DNA of 64,000 bases from Erwinia aphidicola (GTDB lineage Bacteria > Pseudomonadota > Gammaproteobacteria > Enterobacterales > Enterobacteriaceae): contig NZ_JAMKCQ010000001.1 of NCBI RefSeq assembly GCF_024169515.1, positions 1,984,001 through 2,048,000 on the forward strand. Reading direction: 5' to 3'. How positions within the stretch are numbered: position 1 is the first letter of the stretch; every line of letters begins with the position of its first letter. Shown here in pieces: positions 1 to 17,544 of the stretch. Below the pieces are notes generated by a model. It saw only the letters and a list, made by a program, of their open reading frames with translations. It ran no database searches and was not told the origin of the DNA. The position numbers and the translations under genes are program-made.

Positions 1-97
1 CTGCCTGTTTGAAGTCGGGGTTTTCTGCGCACGCTTCTATGTGGGTAAAAATCGTCGCGACGGAGATGAAGAAGAGCAGGACGCCGAATCGGAGTAA
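1..97 (+). CDS. tatC: TatC C-terminal end (partial)
   Basis: Reading from base 2, 31 codons run to a TAA at 95-97. The translation ends in an acidic tail ([11 protein letters not shown]) after a short hydrophobic and basic segment, [19 protein letters not shown]. This matches the C-terminus of TatC, the polytopic subunit of the twin-arginine protein export complex in the inner membrane. The gene is truncated by the window edge. Its place just upstream of tatD, as in the tatABCD cluster of E. coli, supports the call. Only the tail can be read, so identity rests on tail similarity plus context. Confidence 0.85.
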   Translation, partial: CLFEVGVFCARFYVGKNRRDGDEEEQDAESE

Positions 98-139
98 TTG
101 CCGCGAACGGCTGCCTCTGGCAGAACATATTGAGTTTAC

Positions 140-161
140 TAACCGCCCGTCAGGGCGGTTA
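140..161 (+). terminator. Hairpin between tatC and tatD
   Basis: A 9-bp perfect stem (TAACCGCCC / GGGCGGTTA) with a 4-base loop lies 43 bases after the tatC stop. It is followed by only a weak T-run (CTGTTT), so it may attenuate rather than terminate. The stem core is the same as that of the hairpin downstream of fadA at 4158-4175. tatD begins 17 bases further on. Confidence 0.5.
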
Positions 162-177
162 CTGTTTGGAAGAGACT

Positions 178-957
178 ATGTTTGATATTGGTGTGAACCT
201 GACCAGCACGCAGTTTGCTAAAGATCGCGCTCTGGTGGTGAAACGTGCGCGCGAAGCGGGCGTTGAAGGCATGTTGATTACCGGGACCAGCGCGCTGGAG
301 AGCCAGCAGGCCTGCAGTCTGGCGCAGCAGCACCCGGACTATTGCTGGTCCACTGCCGGCGTGCATCCACATCACGCCAGCGAGTGGTCGGCGGAAACCG
401 CGTCAACCTTACGCCGCCTGGCAGAGAATCCACAGGTCGTCGCCATTGGCGAATGTGGCCTGGACTTCAACCGCAACTTCTCTGACCCGCAACAGCAGGC
501 CTACGCGTTTAACGCGCAGCTGGAGCTGGCGGCTGAGCTGGCGCTGCCTGTTTTCCTGCACTGCCGGGAAGCGCACCAACGTTTTATTGAGATCCTTGAA
601 CCCTGGCTGACAAAACTTCCGGCGGCGGTGCTGCACTGTTTTACCGGCACGCGTGAAGAACTGGAATCCTGCCTGTCGCTGGGATTGTCGATTGGCATTA
701 CTGGCTGGGTATGTGATGAGCGGCGCGGGCAGGAACTGCGTGAGCTGATGCCATTGATCCCGGCAGAGCGCCTGCTGCTGGAAACCGATGCACCGTGGCT
801 ACTGCCGCGTGATATGCGCCCGCGCCCGGCGACGCGCCGAAATGAGCCCTGCTTCCTGCCGCATATCGTTCAGCAGGTGGCGCTGCTACGGGGTGAGGAT
901 GCACACACCCTGGCGCAGCAAACGGCGCTGAATGCGCGCACGTTGTTCCGGCTTTAA
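178..957 (+). CDS. tatD: TatD family 3'-5' DNase
   Basis: This encodes a 259-residue metal-dependent deoxyribonuclease of the TatD family, a cytoplasmic TIM-barrel enzyme linked to DNA repair and nucleic acid turnover. It is not part of the Tat export machinery itself. The start at 178 ([10 protein letters not shown]) matches the E. coli N-terminal core; an in-frame upstream extension to 130 would run through the intergenic hairpin and is unlikely. Metal-binding signatures are visible: the HPHH region (VHPHHASEW), [20 protein letters not shown] and LLETDAPWL. Length is close to the 260 residues of E. coli TatD. The hairpin upstream suggests weaker coupling to tatABC. Confidence 0.96.
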   Translation: MFDIGVNLTSTQFAKDRALVVKRAREAGVEGMLITGTSALESQQACSLAQQHPDYCWSTAGVHPHHASEWSAETASTLRRLAENPQVVAIGECGLDFNRNFSDPQQQAYAFNAQLELAAELALPVFLHCREAHQRFIEILEPWLTKLPAAVLHCFTGTREELESCLSLGLSIGITGWVCDERRGQELRELMPLIPAERLLLETDAPWLLPRDMRPRPATRRNEPCFLPHIVQQVALLRGEDAHTLAQQTALNARTLFRL

Positions 958-1002
958 GGGGTGAAGTCTGTCGCTGAGAAGAGTGACGCTCTTGCGGATG
1001 AA

Positions 1003-1491
1003 TTACAGTTTTTGAAACTGGCGATTGCCAACGCTGCGAACCACCTGCTTATTAAGCAAGTTAAGCAACAGCATCGACCGGGCTTCACCATCGGGCTCGG
1101 TAAAGATTGCTTTCAATCCTTCAAATGCCCCTTCGGTTATGATCACGGTATCACCGGGCTGCGGCAGGTCGTGATCGATAACAATTTCTACCGGGTCATT
1201 TTGCAGCGCGGTGATCACATCCAGCGGCACGGTGGCGGGCTGGTTTCCAAAGCGGACAAAATGGCTCACGCCACGCGTTGCGCTAATGGTGGTGGTGTGG
1301 ATGGATTCCGGATCAAACTCAATAAAAAGATAGTTGGGAAATAGCGGCTCGCTGACCTGAGTACGTTTTCCGCGCACGGTTTTCTCTAAAGCAATCATTG
1401 GGCTAAGGCAATGCACGGCCTGACGCTCAAGATGTTCTTTCGCGCGCAGCAGCTGACCTCGTTTGCAATAAAGTAAATACCAGGATTCCAT
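1003..1491 (-). CDS. rfaH: Transcription antiterminator RfaH
   Basis: A 162-residue NusG paralogue. RfaH is recruited at ops sites in the non-template strand, suppresses pausing and Rho termination, and couples transcription to translation in LPS, capsule and similar long operons. The N-terminal NGN domain ([20 protein letters not shown]) and the C-terminal KOW part ([18 protein letters not shown], then [13 protein letters not shown]) are clear, and length equals the E. coli protein. ATG at 1491 is chosen because it matches E. coli [12 protein letters not shown] and has GGAA upstream; a TTG five codons earlier is less likely. It lies convergent to tatD with about 45 bases between the stops. 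Confidence 0.97.
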   Translation of the reverse strand: MESWYLLYCKRGQLLRAKEHLERQAVHCLSPMIALEKTVRGKRTQVSEPLFPNYLFIEFDPESIHTTTISATRGVSHFVRFGNQPATVPLDVITALQNDPVEIVIDHDLPQPGDTVIITEGAFEGLKAIFTEPDGEARSMLLLNLLNKQVVRSVGNRQFQKL

Positions 1492-1884
1492 AACGTCACT
1501 TTCCAATTATCTGGCCGATAAGGATAGCAAAATCGCTCACATAGATATAGCGGGATTGGCAGTAACCGCGGGTTTTCACGCGCGTTCTTATTAACGAAAC
1601 GCATAACCCTATGGCTTTAAATTAGCAATAATTAGCCGCGCCGTTTGCCAATATACGCGCTATTTGAATTTGACGTCATCTGGCAAGTTGTATCAGTATC
1701 CAGCTCTGTCTATTGGCAACGTTGAACAGGCGAAAGTGGAACTGTTCCTGCTGCGTAATGACAAATTGGCGCATGGTGAGCCGCAGGTGCCGTTCCACTG
1801 CGGCTAAACTTCATAACAAAACTAACGACGAGCGCAGGATCGGCACTATAATGACCGACTCACTGACCGTACTGATGGAAAGTC
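1492..1884. other. rfaH-ubiD intergenic region
   Basis: About 390 bases between the divergent rfaH and ubiD genes. It must hold both promoters. A TATAAT at 1847-1852 is a plausible -10 for ubiD, although no good -35 is seen 16-18 bases upstream. An open frame ending at 1806 is described separately. The part at 1590-1670 is AT-rich and is the likely place for the rfaH promoter. Nothing else is recognised here. Confidence 0.5.
1661..1806 (+). pseudogene. Possible gene remnant (C-terminal fragment)
   Basis: One frame stays open for about 48 codons and ends at TAA 1804-1806. The end of the translation reads like a real protein (VELFLLRNDKLAHGEPQVPFHCG) rather than noise. There is no ATG with a ribosome-binding site in that frame, and the segment sits inside a divergent promoter region. 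I read it as the 3' remnant of a decayed gene, but I do not recognise the family. It could also be chance coding potential. Confidence 0.3.
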
Positions 1885-3369
1885 ATGAAATACCACGACT
1901 TACGCGACTTCCTTTCTCTGCTTGAACAGCGTGGGGAATTAAAACGCATCAAACACGAGATCGATCCCGATCTGGAAATGACCGAAATTGCCGACCGCAC
2001 GCTGCGTGCCGGCGGCCCGGCGCTGCTGTTCGAAAACCCCAAAGGTTACGACATGCCGGTGCTGTGCAATCTGTTTGGTACCCCGGATCGCGTGGCGATG
2101 GGCATGGGCCAGGAAGATGTTAAGGCGCTGCGTGAAGTTGGCCGCCTGCTGGCCTTTCTGAAGGAGCCGGAGCCGCCGCGCGGTTTTCGCGACTTCTTCG
2201 ACAAAATGCCGCAGTGGAAACAGGTGCTTAATATGCCGACCAAACGGCTGCGTAATGCGCCGTGCCAGGAGCAAATCTTCGAAGGGGATGAGGTGGACCT
2301 GAACCGCATCCCGGTGATGAAATGCTGGCCGGATGATGCGGCCCCGCTGGTCACCTGGGGGCTGACGGTCACCCGTGGGCCACTTAAAGAGCGGCAGAAC
2401 CTCGGTATTTATCGCCAGCAGGTGATTGGCAAAAACAAACTGATTATGCGCTGGCTGTCACACCGTGGCGGCGCGCTGGACTTCCAGGAGTGGTGCCAGC
2501 AGCATCCGGGCGAACGCTTCCCGGTTTCGGTAGCATTAGGCGCTGACCCGGCCACTATTCTGGCGGCCGTCACACCGGTGCCGGATACCCTGTCGGAATA
2601 TGCTTTTGCTGGCCTGCTGCGCGGGACCAAAACCGAAGTGGTGAAATGCGTTTCTAACGATCTTGAAGTTCCCGCCAGTGCTGAAATTGTGCTGGAAGGC
2701 TACATCGAGCCGGGCGAAATGGCGCCGGAAGGACCCTACGGTGACCACACGGGTTACTATAATGAAGTAGACAGCTTCCCGGTGTTCACCATCACGCATA
2801 TCACGCAGCGCCGCGATGCTATCTATCATTCGACCTATACCGGGCGTCCGCCGGATGAACCTGCGGTGCTGGGCGTGGCGTTGAATGAAGTGTTTGTGCC
2901 GATCCTGCAAAAGCAGTTCCCGGAAATTGTGGATTTCTATCTGCCGCCAGAGGGCTGCTCTTATCGCCTGGCCGTGGTGACGATCAAGAAACAGTATGCC
3001 GGGCATGCCAAACGCGTCATGATGGGCGTCTGGTCTTTCCTGCGGCAGTTTATGTACACAAAATTTGTTATCGTTTGCGATGACGACGTTAATGCGCGTG
3101 ACTGGAACGATGTGATCTGGGCCATCACTACGCGCATGGATCCGGCTCGTGATACGGTACTGATCGAGAATACGCCGATCGACTATCTCGATTTTGCCTC
3201 ACCGGTTTCCGGCCTGGGGTCAAAAATGGGGATGGATGCGACTAATAAATGGCCTGGCGAAACGCAGCGCGAGTGGGGCACGCCAATCCGTAAGGACCCG
3301 GCGGTGGCTGCTCGCATTGATGCGATTTGGGATGAGTTAGGCATCTTGAGTGATACACCAGCGCGCTGA
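1885..3369 (+). CDS. ubiD: 4-hydroxy-3-polyprenylbenzoate decarboxylase UbiD
   Basis: A 494-residue enzyme that decarboxylates 3-octaprenyl-4-hydroxybenzoate in ubiquinone synthesis, using the prenylated flavin cofactor made by UbiX. The sequence is near-identical to E. coli UbiD (497 residues) throughout, including [18 protein letters not shown] near the N-terminus, [20 protein letters not shown], and the acidic core motif [18 protein letters not shown]. It lacks the two or three extra N-terminal residues of the K-12 protein; ATG 1885 is preceded by GGAAAG. fre follows 45 bases downstream, as in E. coli, and the pair is probably co-transcribed. Confidence 0.97.
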   Translation: MKYHDLRDFLSLLEQRGELKRIKHEIDPDLEMTEIADRTLRAGGPALLFENPKGYDMPVLCNLFGTPDRVAMGMGQEDVKALREVGRLLAFLKEPEPPRGFRDFFDKMPQWKQVLNMPTKRLRNAPCQEQIFEGDEVDLNRIPVMKCWPDDAAPLVTWGLTVTRGPLKERQNLGIYRQQVIGKNKLIMRWLSHRGGALDFQEWCQQHPGERFPVSVALGADPATILAAVTPVPDTLSEYAFAGLLRGTKTEVVKCVSNDLEVPASAEIVLEGYIEPGEMAPEGPYGDHTGYYNEVDSFPVFTITHITQRRDAIYHSTYTGRPPDEPAVLGVALNEVFVPILQKQFPEIVDFYLPPEGCSYRLAVVTIKKQYAGHAKRVMMGVWSFLRQFMYTKFVIVCDDDVNARDWNDVIWAITTRMDPARDTVLIENTPIDYLDFASPVSGLGSKMGMDATNKWPGETQREWGTPIRKDPAVAARIDAIWDELGILSDTPAR

Positions 3370-3414
3370 AGCGCTGGCGGTCAAATGATAATGACGACCC
3401 GACAGAGGGAACGC

Positions 3415-4116
3415 ATGACAACCTTAAGCTGTAAAGTGACCTCAGTAGAGGCGATTACCGATACCGTGTACCGCGTACGACTGATCCCGGAGGCGGATTT
3501 CAACTTCCGCGCCGGTCAGTACCTGATGGTCGTGATGGACGAGCGTGATAAGCGTCCGTTCTCACTGGCTTCTACGCCGATGGAAAAAGATATTATCGAA
3601 CTGCATATCGGTGCTTCCGAGCTGAATCTGTATGCGATGGCAGTCATGGAGCGCATTCAGCAACAGCGTCAGATCACCGTAGATATTCCTCACGGTGACG
3701 CGTGGCTGCGCGAGGAGGGCGATCGCCCCCTGGTGCTGATTGCAGGCGGTACCGGTTTCTCCTATGCGCGTTCTATTCTGCTGACCGCACTGTCGCAGCA
3801 GCCGGATCGCCATATCGCCATTTACTGGGGCGGGCGCGAGCTGAAGCACCTGTATGATTTGGATGAACTGAACGCGCTGGCAGTTAAGCACCCGAATCTG
3901 CAGGTGATACCGGTTGTTGAGCAGCCGGAAGAGGGCTTCACCGGTCGTAACGGCACCGTGCTGACTGCCGTAATGCAGGATTATACCAGCCTTGCCGGGC
4001 ACGATATCTATATTGCCGGTCGTTTTGAAATGGCGAAAATTGCCCGTGAGCGTTTCTGTGCCGAGCGTGGCGCACTGGAAGCGCACATGTTTGGCGATGC
4101 CTTTGCCTTTATCTGA
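3415..4116 (+). CDS. fre: NAD(P)H-flavin reductase Fre
   Basis: A 233-residue cytoplasmic flavin reductase, the same length as E. coli Fre. It reduces free riboflavin, FMN or FAD with NAD(P)H; reduced flavin then serves ferric iron reduction and activation of ribonucleotide reductase. Motifs seen are the flavin-binding KRPFSLAST near residue 47, the nucleotide-binding [15 protein letters not shown] near residue 110, and the C-terminal [16 protein letters not shown] plus FGDAFAFI. Start 3415 follows AGAGGGA with good spacing; an upstream in-frame ATG at 3385 lacks such a site. Confidence 0.97.
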   Translation: MTTLSCKVTSVEAITDTVYRVRLIPEADFNFRAGQYLMVVMDERDKRPFSLASTPMEKDIIELHIGASELNLYAMAVMERIQQQRQITVDIPHGDAWLREEGDRPLVLIAGGTGFSYARSILLTALSQQPDRHIAIYWGGRELKHLYDLDELNALAVKHPNLQVIPVVEQPEEGFTGRNGTVLTAVMQDYTSLAGHDIYIAGRFEMAKIARERFCAERGALEAHMFGDAFAFI

Positions 4117-4151
4117 TGGTTCAGGGGGCTGCAATGCTGCCCCCGCAGGAT

Positions 4152-4175
4152 AAAAAAACCGCCCTGACGGGCGGT
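4152..4175 (-). terminator. Intrinsic terminator of fadBA
   Basis: A 7-bp GC-rich stem (ACCGCCC / GGGCGGT) with loop TGAC at 4158-4175. Read on the reverse strand it is followed by TTTTTTT (complement of 4152-4157). It lies just past the fadA stop, and as the T-run is only on that side it serves fadBA rather than fre. Confidence 0.8.
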
Positions 4176-4206
4176 AAATTAGCAATAAAACTGCCAGATC
4201 AACGTA

Positions 4207-7567
<3,361 letters not shown>

Positions 7568-7594
7568 GTCTGTCTCCTGAGCCGCGATTAAGGG

Positions 7595-7611
7595 ATCTGG
7601 TCATACCAGAT
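7595..7611. promoter_or_regulatory. FadR operator upstream of fadB
   Basis: The 17-mer ATCTGGTCATACCAGAT is a near-perfect inverted repeat and matches the FadR site pattern CTGGTnnnACCAG. It sits 28-44 bases upstream of the fadB start codon, where FadR represses fadBA in E. coli. Long-chain acyl-CoA would relieve repression. Confidence 0.85.
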
Positions 7612-7753
7612 GATCGTGAGTGTGGGAGCGATGTTAATTATTTGCAAACGATACGTTGTCGATTTGCAAACAAGATCACAGCTGCGCCAAAACGGCATAC
7701 CCCAGCGGGCTGTGATAAGATGCGGGCACTATCGCCACAACGGAGACAGGGGT

Positions 7754-9085
7754 ATGGAGTCGCTAGTTACGCTCTATCAGGAGCATGTGAAAACACTGCA
7801 ACAGCGCGCGCAGCAGGTTCTGGCGCGTCACCATCTTGATGCAATGCTGATTCATTCCGGGGAATTACTGACGGTATTTCTCGACGATCACACCTATCCA
7901 TTCAAGGTCAATCCGCAGTTTAAAGCCTGGGTGCCGGTTACTCAGGTGCCGAACTGCTGGCTGTGGATTGATGGGGTGAACAAACCCAAGCTGTGGTTTT
8001 ACTCTCCTGTCGACTACTGGCATAACGTCGAACCCCTGCCAAACAGCTTCTGGACGGGTGCGGTGGAGGTTATCGGCCTAAAGAATGCCGATGATATCGG
8101 CCAGCAGCTGCCAGCGCAGCGCCAGAACGTGGCCTATATTGGCCCGGTCGCCGAGCGCGCGCGCCAGTTGGGCTTCAACAGCGATTCGATTAACCCTAAA
8201 GGGGTGATCGACTTCCTGCACTATCATCGCGCCTATAAAACCGGTTATGAGCTTTACTGCATGCGCCAGGCGCAGAAAATTGCGGTTACCGGCCATCGTG
8301 CGGCAAAAGAAGCCTTCAAATCGGGGATGAGTGAGTTTGATATTAATGTCGCTTACCTCAGTGCGACCGGCCACCGCGATACCGACGTGCCGTATGGCAA
8401 TATCATTGCGCTGAACGAGCATGCGGCGGTGCTGCACTACACTAAACTCGATCAGCATGTGCCTGAGCAGCTGCGCAGCTTCCTGATTGACGCCGGAGCC
8501 GAGTATAACGGTTATGCCGCCGATCTGACGCGCAGCTACGCGGCGAATAGCGGTAGCGAATATGCCCAGCTGGTGAAAGAGATGAATGCCGAAGAGCTGG
8601 CGCTGATCGGCACCATGAAAGCTGGCGTACGCTACAGCGAGTATCATGAGCAGATGCATTTTCGTATCGCCAGCCTGCTGATTAAGCATCAGTTGGTCAA
8701 CGGCATCAGTGCGGAAGCGATGGTGAAGGACGATCTTACCGGGCCATTTATGCCGCACGGTATTGGTCATCCACTTGGCCTGCAGGTGCATGATGTCGCC
8801 GGCTTTATGCAGGACGATCGCGGCACGCATCTGGCCGCTCCGCAGCAGTATCCCTATCTGCGCTGCACGCGTATGGTGGAGCCGGGCATGGTGCTGACTA
8901 TCGAGCCGGGCATTTACTTTATTGAGTCACTGCTTGCACCATGGCGCGCCGGGAAGTTCAGTAAACATTTTGACTGGGCGAAAATCGATGCGCTGAAGCC
9001 TTACGGCGGTATCCGCATTGAGGATAACGTGGTGATCCATGCACACAGCGTGGAAAACATGACGCGCGACCTGAACCTGGCCTGA
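7754..9085 (+). CDS. pepQ: Xaa-Pro dipeptidase PepQ
   Basis: A 443-residue cytoplasmic metallopeptidase, the same length as E. coli PepQ, which hydrolyses dipeptides with C-terminal proline. The C-terminal pita-bread fold carries the dinuclear metal ligands: Asp residues in [19 protein letters not shown], His in [16 protein letters not shown], and Glu in [10 protein letters not shown] and [10 protein letters not shown]. Start 7754 ([11 protein letters not shown]) matches E. coli and follows GGAGACAGGGG; the longer upstream frame is not supported. It is divergent from fadBA, and its TGA overlaps the yigZ ATG. Confidence 0.97.
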   Translation: MESLVTLYQEHVKTLQQRAQQVLARHHLDAMLIHSGELLTVFLDDHTYPFKVNPQFKAWVPVTQVPNCWLWIDGVNKPKLWFYSPVDYWHNVEPLPNSFWTGAVEVIGLKNADDIGQQLPAQRQNVAYIGPVAERARQLGFNSDSINPKGVIDFLHYHRAYKTGYELYCMRQAQKIAVTGHRAAKEAFKSGMSEFDINVAYLSATGHRDTDVPYGNIIALNEHAAVLHYTKLDQHVPEQLRSFLIDAGAEYNGYAADLTRSYAANSGSEYAQLVKEMNAEELALIGTMKAGVRYSEYHEQMHFRIASLLIKHQLVNGISAEAMVKDDLTGPFMPHGIGHPLGLQVHDVAGFMQDDRGTHLAAPQQYPYLRCTRMVEPGMVLTIEPGIYFIESLLAPWRAGKFSKHFDWAKIDALKPYGGIRIEDNVVIHAHSVENMTRDLNLA

Positions 9086-9696
9086 TGGACGCTTACGACA
9101 TCCCGGCGGAGCTGTTCAGCTACAGCGAAGAGATCAAGAAAAGCCGCTTTATTACGCTGTTAGCACATACTGACGGCGTGGAAGCGGCCCGGGCTTTTGT
9201 TCAGCAGGTTAAACAGCAGCACCCAACGGCCCGGCATCACTGCTGGGCCTTTGTCGCCGGGGCACCGGATGACTCGCAGCAGTTGGGTTTTTCTGATGAC
9301 GGTGAGCCTTCGGGTACCGCAGGCAAACCGATGCTGGCGCAGCTGATGGGTAATAATATCGGCGAAGTCACGGCCGTTGTGGTGCGCTACTATGGCGGCA
9401 TTATGCTGGGCACCGGGGGGTTGGTAAAAGCCTACGGCGGTGGCGTACAGCAGGCATTACGCTTGCTACCACGTACGATTAAAGTGCCGATGCTCAGTTT
9501 TCAACTTATCTGTGATTATGCGCAACTGAGCGATATTGAACGCATGGTGGGCCGGTTTGACGGGCAGCTGTTACACAGTGAGTTTTTACACAATATCACC
9601 CTGACGCTGGCGCTGCCTCATGCGCAGGTTGCAGGTTTCAGGCAGAATTTATCCGACTTTAGCCGGGGCGCACTGCAGCTAGCCCCGCTCAAATAA
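9085..9696 (+). CDS. yigZ: IMPACT family protein YigZ
   Basis: A 203-residue IMPACT (UPF0029) family protein with an N-terminal ribosomal S5 domain 2-like fold and a C-terminal ferredoxin-like domain. The bacterial role is not settled; eukaryotic IMPACT regulates the Gcn2 kinase. Conserved motifs are EEIKKSRFI, ARHHCWAF, FSDDGEPSGTAGKPML and VVVRYYGGIMLGTGGLVKAYGG. The start shares one base with the pepQ stop (TGATG), suggesting translational coupling in a pepQ-yigZ-trkH-hemG unit, the same order as in E. coli. Confidence 0.95.
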   Translation: MDAYDIPAELFSYSEEIKKSRFITLLAHTDGVEAARAFVQQVKQQHPTARHHCWAFVAGAPDDSQQLGFSDDGEPSGTAGKPMLAQLMGNNIGEVTAVVVRYYGGIMLGTGGLVKAYGGGVQQALRLLPRTIKVPMLSFQLICDYAQLSDIERMVGRFDGQLLHSEFLHNITLTLALPHAQVAGFRQNLSDFSRGALQLAPLK

Positions 9697-9724
9697 CTCT
9701 TAACGTCAGGAAAGGAACGGCAGA

Positions 9725-11176
9725 ATGCATTTTCGTGCCATAACCCGCATAGTGGGTTTGCTGGTCATCTTATTCTCAGGGACGATGATCGTGCCCGGAC
9801 TGGTGGCACTGATCTACCGCGACGGGGCGGGGCGTGCATTCACGCAGACGTTCTTTATGGCGTTGATGATCGGAACACTGCTGTGGTGGCCGAACCGTAA
9901 GCAGAAAAGCGAGCTTAAGCCACGCGAAGGCTTCCTTATCGTAGTGCTGTTCTGGACCGTGCTGGGCAGCGTAGGGGCAATGCCCTTTATCTTCGCCGAG
10001 CAGCCGAATCTCTCGTTAACCGACGCCTTCTTTGAATCTTTCTCCGGTCTGACAACCACGGGTGCGACGACGCTGGTGGGGCTGGATTCCTTGCCGAAAG
10101 CGATTCTCTTCTATCGCCAGATGCTGCAGTGGCTGGGGGGGATGGGGATCATCGTACTGGCCGTTGCCATTCTGCCGATCCTCGGCGTCGGTGGCATGCA
10201 GCTTTATCGTGCGGAAATGCCAGGCCCGCTGAAAGACAACAAAATGCGGCCACGCATTGCGGAAACCGCTAAAACGCTGTGGCTAATCTATGTACTGCTG
10301 ACCGTGGCCTGCGCGCTGGCGTTATGGCTGGCGGGGATGCCGTTGTTTGATGCCATCGGTCATAGTTTTGCCACTATCGCGATTGGCGGCTTTTCCACCC
10401 ATGATGCCAGCATCGGCTTTTTTAATAGTCCGACGATTAACACCATCATCGCTATCTTCCTGCTGATCTCCGGCTGTAACTATGGTCTGCACTTCTCATT
10501 ATTAAGTGGACGTAGCCTGCGAGCATACTGGCGCGACCCGGAGTTTCGCATGTTTATTGGCGTGCAGATCACGCTGGTGGCTATCTGTACCGTGGTGCTC
10601 TACTTCCATAATGTTTACCAGACCGGGCTACAAACGCTGAATCAGGCATTCTTCCAGGTGGTCTCAATGGCCACCACCGCCGGCTTTACCACTGACAGTA
10701 TTGCTCGCTGGCCACTATTCTTGCCGGTGCTATTGCTGTGCTCAGCGTTTATTGGGGGCTGTGCCGGCTCAACCGGCGGCGGCCTGAAGGTGATCCGCAT
10801 TCTGCTGCTGTTCAAGCAGGGCTCGCGTGAGCTGAAAAGGCTGGTGCACCCGAATGCGGTATACACCATCAAGCTCGGCAACCGTGCGCTGCCGGAACGT
10901 ATTCTGGAAGCGGTGTGGGGGTTCTTCTCCGCCTACGCGCTGGTGTTTATTCTCAGCATGCTGGCGATCATTGCCACCGGCGTTGACGACTTCTCGGCGT
11001 TTGCTGCGGTCGCTGCGACGCTCAATAACCTTGGCCCCGGTCTGGGCGTGGTCGCGGACAACTTTACTTCCATGAACGACACCGCGAAGTGGATCCTGAT
11101 TTTAACGATGCTGTTCGGGCGTCTTGAAGTCTTTACCTTGTTAGTCCTGTTTACGCCGACCTTCTGGCGCGAATAA
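9725..11176 (+). CDS. trkH: Trk system potassium uptake protein TrkH
   Basis: A 483-residue polytopic inner-membrane subunit of the Trk potassium transporter, the same length as E. coli TrkH. TrkH forms the ion pathway and works with the NAD-binding gating protein TrkA. The four filter loops expected of this superfamily are visible: [28 protein letters not shown] and LNNLGPGLG, each with the selectivity-filter glycine. ATG 9725 follows AGGAAAGGAACGG. It lies 28 bases after yigZ and 14 bases before hemG, consistent with one transcript. Confidence 0.97.
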   Translation: MHFRAITRIVGLLVILFSGTMIVPGLVALIYRDGAGRAFTQTFFMALMIGTLLWWPNRKQKSELKPREGFLIVVLFWTVLGSVGAMPFIFAEQPNLSLTDAFFESFSGLTTTGATTLVGLDSLPKAILFYRQMLQWLGGMGIIVLAVAILPILGVGGMQLYRAEMPGPLKDNKMRPRIAETAKTLWLIYVLLTVACALALWLAGMPLFDAIGHSFATIAIGGFSTHDASIGFFNSPTINTIIAIFLLISGCNYGLHFSLLSGRSLRAYWRDPEFRMFIGVQITLVAICTVVLYFHNVYQTGLQTLNQAFFQVVSMATTAGFTTDSIARWPLFLPVLLLCSAFIGGCAGSTGGGLKVIRILLLFKQGSRELKRLVHPNAVYTIKLGNRALPERILEAVWGFFSAYALVFILSMLAIIATGVDDFSAFAAVAATLNNLGPGLGVVADNFTSMNDTAKWILILTMLFGRLEVFTLLVLFTPTFWRE

Positions 11177-11190
11177 TTGAGAGTGTAATC

Positions 11191-11727
11191 ATGAAAGCGT
11201 TAATCCTGTTTTCCAGCCGCGATGGCCAGACCCGTGAAATTGCCTTCTATATAGCTAACCAGATAAAGGGAGAGCGCGAGTGTGACGTGTTCAATATCCA
11301 GCTGGTTGATGAGATTGAATGGGCGCAGTATGACCGCGTGCTGATCGGCGCGTCTATCCGCTATGGACACTTCCAGCCGGTGGTAGCGAAGTTTGTGAAA
11401 ACACACCTTAAAGAGCTGCAGCAGCGTTCAAGTGGCTTCTTCTCAGTAAATCTCACTGCGCGTAAACCAGAAAAGCGTACTCCGCAGACCAATGCATATA
11501 CCCGTAAGTTTTTACTACAGTCGCCATGGGAGCCAGATTGCTGCGCAGTTTTCGCAGGTGCGCTGCGCTATCCACGCTATGGCTTCTTTGATCGCATCAT
11601 GATCCAGCTGATTATGCGTATGACAAACGGCGAAACCGATGCGAGTAAGGAAGTGGAGTATACCGACTGGCAACAGGTGACACGATTTGCCCATGAATTC
11701 GCTGCTTTACCGAGCAAATTGTCGTAA
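11191..11727 (+). CDS. hemG: Protoporphyrinogen IX dehydrogenase (quinone) HemG
   Basis: A 178-residue flavodoxin-like enzyme (E. coli 181) that oxidises protoporphyrinogen IX to protoporphyrin IX late in haem synthesis, passing electrons to the membrane quinone pool. The FMN-binding N-terminus reads [14 protein letters not shown], followed by [14 protein letters not shown] and the [21 protein letters not shown] segment that distinguishes HemG from ordinary flavodoxins. It lies 14 bases after trkH. The first rRNA operon begins about 90 bases downstream, as in the hemG-rrnA junction of E. coli. Confidence 0.96.
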   Translation: MKALILFSSRDGQTREIAFYIANQIKGERECDVFNIQLVDEIEWAQYDRVLIGASIRYGHFQPVVAKFVKTHLKELQQRSSGFFSVNLTARKPEKRTPQTNAYTRKFLLQSPWEPDCCAVFAGALRYPRYGFFDRIMIQLIMRMTNGETDASKEVEYTDWQQVTRFAHEFAALPSKLS

Positions 11728-11782
11728 AAAACCACGCTTCGCTGAAAAATGACGCGCTCAGTCATTTATTTGCAATAAACGC

Positions 11783-11819
11783 TTGTCACGCGTCAGGATC
11801 TCCCTATAATGCGCAACCA
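11783..11819 (+). promoter_or_regulatory. rRNA operon 1 P1 promoter
   Basis: The -35 TTGTCA (11783-11788) and -10 TATAAT (11805-11810) are 16 bases apart, followed by the GC-rich discriminator GCGCAACC and a predicted +1 A at 11819. Spacing and discriminator match E. coli rrn P1 promoters, which are controlled by ppGpp and the initiating nucleotide. The upstream AT-rich stretch could be an UP element. Confidence 0.9.
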
Positions 11820-11904
11820 CTGAGACGGCACAACGGCTTACAGGCCAGCGGCTCAGGAGGTTCAGGAAGTATCTGAACCGCCGGAAAAACTTCTCAAAAA
11901 GAAG

Positions 11905-11932
11905 TTGACTCCGAAGGAGGAAAGCGTAATAT
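11905..11932 (+). promoter_or_regulatory. rRNA operon 1 P2 promoter
   Basis: The -35 TTGACT (11905-11910) and a -10-like TAATAT (11927-11932) are 16 bases apart, about 90 bases downstream of P1. This is the usual position of the second rrn promoter. Confidence 0.7.
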
Positions 11933-11972
11933 ACGCCACCTCGCGACAGGAAGCCTCGGCACTGCTCGCAAC

Positions 11973-11983
11973 GCTCTTTAACA
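11973..11983 (+). promoter_or_regulatory. boxA antitermination site, leader 1
   Basis: GCTCTTTAACA is the conserved rrn boxA that recruits NusB-NusE and related factors for antitermination. It lies between P2 and the 16S gene. A second copy precedes the 23S gene at 14121-14131. Confidence 0.8.
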
Positions 11984-12136
11984 ATTTATCAGACAATCTG
12001 TGTGGGCACTCGCAGGATTGATATCAACGTCTCCGGACGTAAAAAATATCAAGCCTCACGAGTGAACACATAATGAAATTCATTATGACGTTTTACAGAT
12101 GAGCACCGCTGAACTTGTTTCAGCAAATCGAACTTT

Positions 12137-13677
<1,541 letters not shown>

Positions 13678-13750
13678 CCTGAAGATACCTTCCCGCGTAG
13701 TGTCCACACAGATTGTCTGATGAAAAAGTAACGAGCAGAAAAACCTCTAC

Positions 13751-13827
<77 letters not shown>

Positions 13828-13981
13828 AATTTGCACTCATGCGGCGTTATGCACTCGGTCGTTTACCAAAGTAAACTTCCCTCCTGCATGCCTTGCCTGA
13901 GCACAAATTACATTTTCTCTTTCTTCTATAAAGGAAAAGAAAATGTACCTGGTACCGTAGATGGTTTCTGTAAGACTGTAT

Positions 13982-14057
13982 GGGGCTATAGCTCAGCTGG
14001 GAGAGCGCCTGCCTTGCACGCAGGAGGTCAGCGGTTCGATCCCGCTTAGCTCCACCA
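13982..14057 (+). tRNA. alaT: tRNA-Ala (TGC)
   Basis: 76 nt including the encoded CCA, anticodon TGC at 14015-14017. It is the second spacer tRNA of the operon, 154 bases after tRNA-Ile. The spacer between them holds no gene. Confidence 0.98.
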
Positions 14058-14120
14058 TACTGTTTTTCTAAATAAAATACTTCAGAGTGTGCTGGATAAC
14101 AGCATGCTGCGAAGTATTAT

Positions 14121-14131
14121 GCTCTTTAACA
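14121..14131 (+). promoter_or_regulatory. Spacer boxA, copy 1
   Basis: GCTCTTTAACA repeats the leader boxA just upstream of the 23S precursor stem. It renews the antitermination complex within the operon. Confidence 0.7.
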
Positions 14132-14264
14132 ATCCGGAACAAGCTGAAAATTGAAACGACGCGTCGTATTCATTCTCCGTAATAAGAATGAAGTTAACGA
14201 TGCGTTCGAGTCTCTCAAATGCTCACGACAGCATGCTGTCCTTCGGGACGCTTGTGGGTTGTGA

Positions 14265-17170
<2,906 letters not shown>

Positions 17171-17381
17171 ACAACGCCAGAAGCGTTCTGGTGGCGTTCG
17201 AGAGACGCAAAAGAGATTTTCAGCCTGTGACCGGATAACAATTTAGCGGGAACGAAAGATTTTGTGCTGAAGCAAGGCGGCAAGCGAAGGAAAGGAGGGA
17301 GCATACTGAAGTATGTGACTGACTTTGCGAGCGCGGCCAACGCAGCAGCAGTGCAAAATATTCGTTTCGTGCACCAAGATT

Positions 17382-17501
17382 TGCCTGGCGGCTTTAGCGC
17401 GGTGGTCCCACCTGACCCCATGCCGAACTCAGAAGTGAAACGCCGTAGCGCCGATGGTAGTGTGGGGCCTCCCCATGCGAGAGTAGGGAACTGCCAGGCA
17501 T
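17382..17501 (+). rRNA. rrf: 5S ribosomal RNA (copy 1)
   Basis: 120 nt from TGCCTGGCGGC to CTGCCAGGCAT, the E. coli length, with complementary ends. The 211-base spacer after the 23S gene carries the 23S processing sequences and no gene. Confidence 0.98.
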
Positions 17502-17514
17502 CAAATAAACAAAC

Positions 17515-17544
17515 AAGCCTCATGCGAAAGCATGGGGCTTTTTT
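17515..17544 (+). terminator. rRNA operon 1 terminator
   Basis: AAGCCTCATGC and GCATGGGGCTT pair with a GAAA loop and are followed by six T residues. It lies 13 bases after the 5S gene. Confidence 0.9.

Noticed and set aside
8078..8830. A 250-codon frame antisense to pepQ
   Set aside because: It lies fully within pepQ, and the reading can be explained by codon bias alone.
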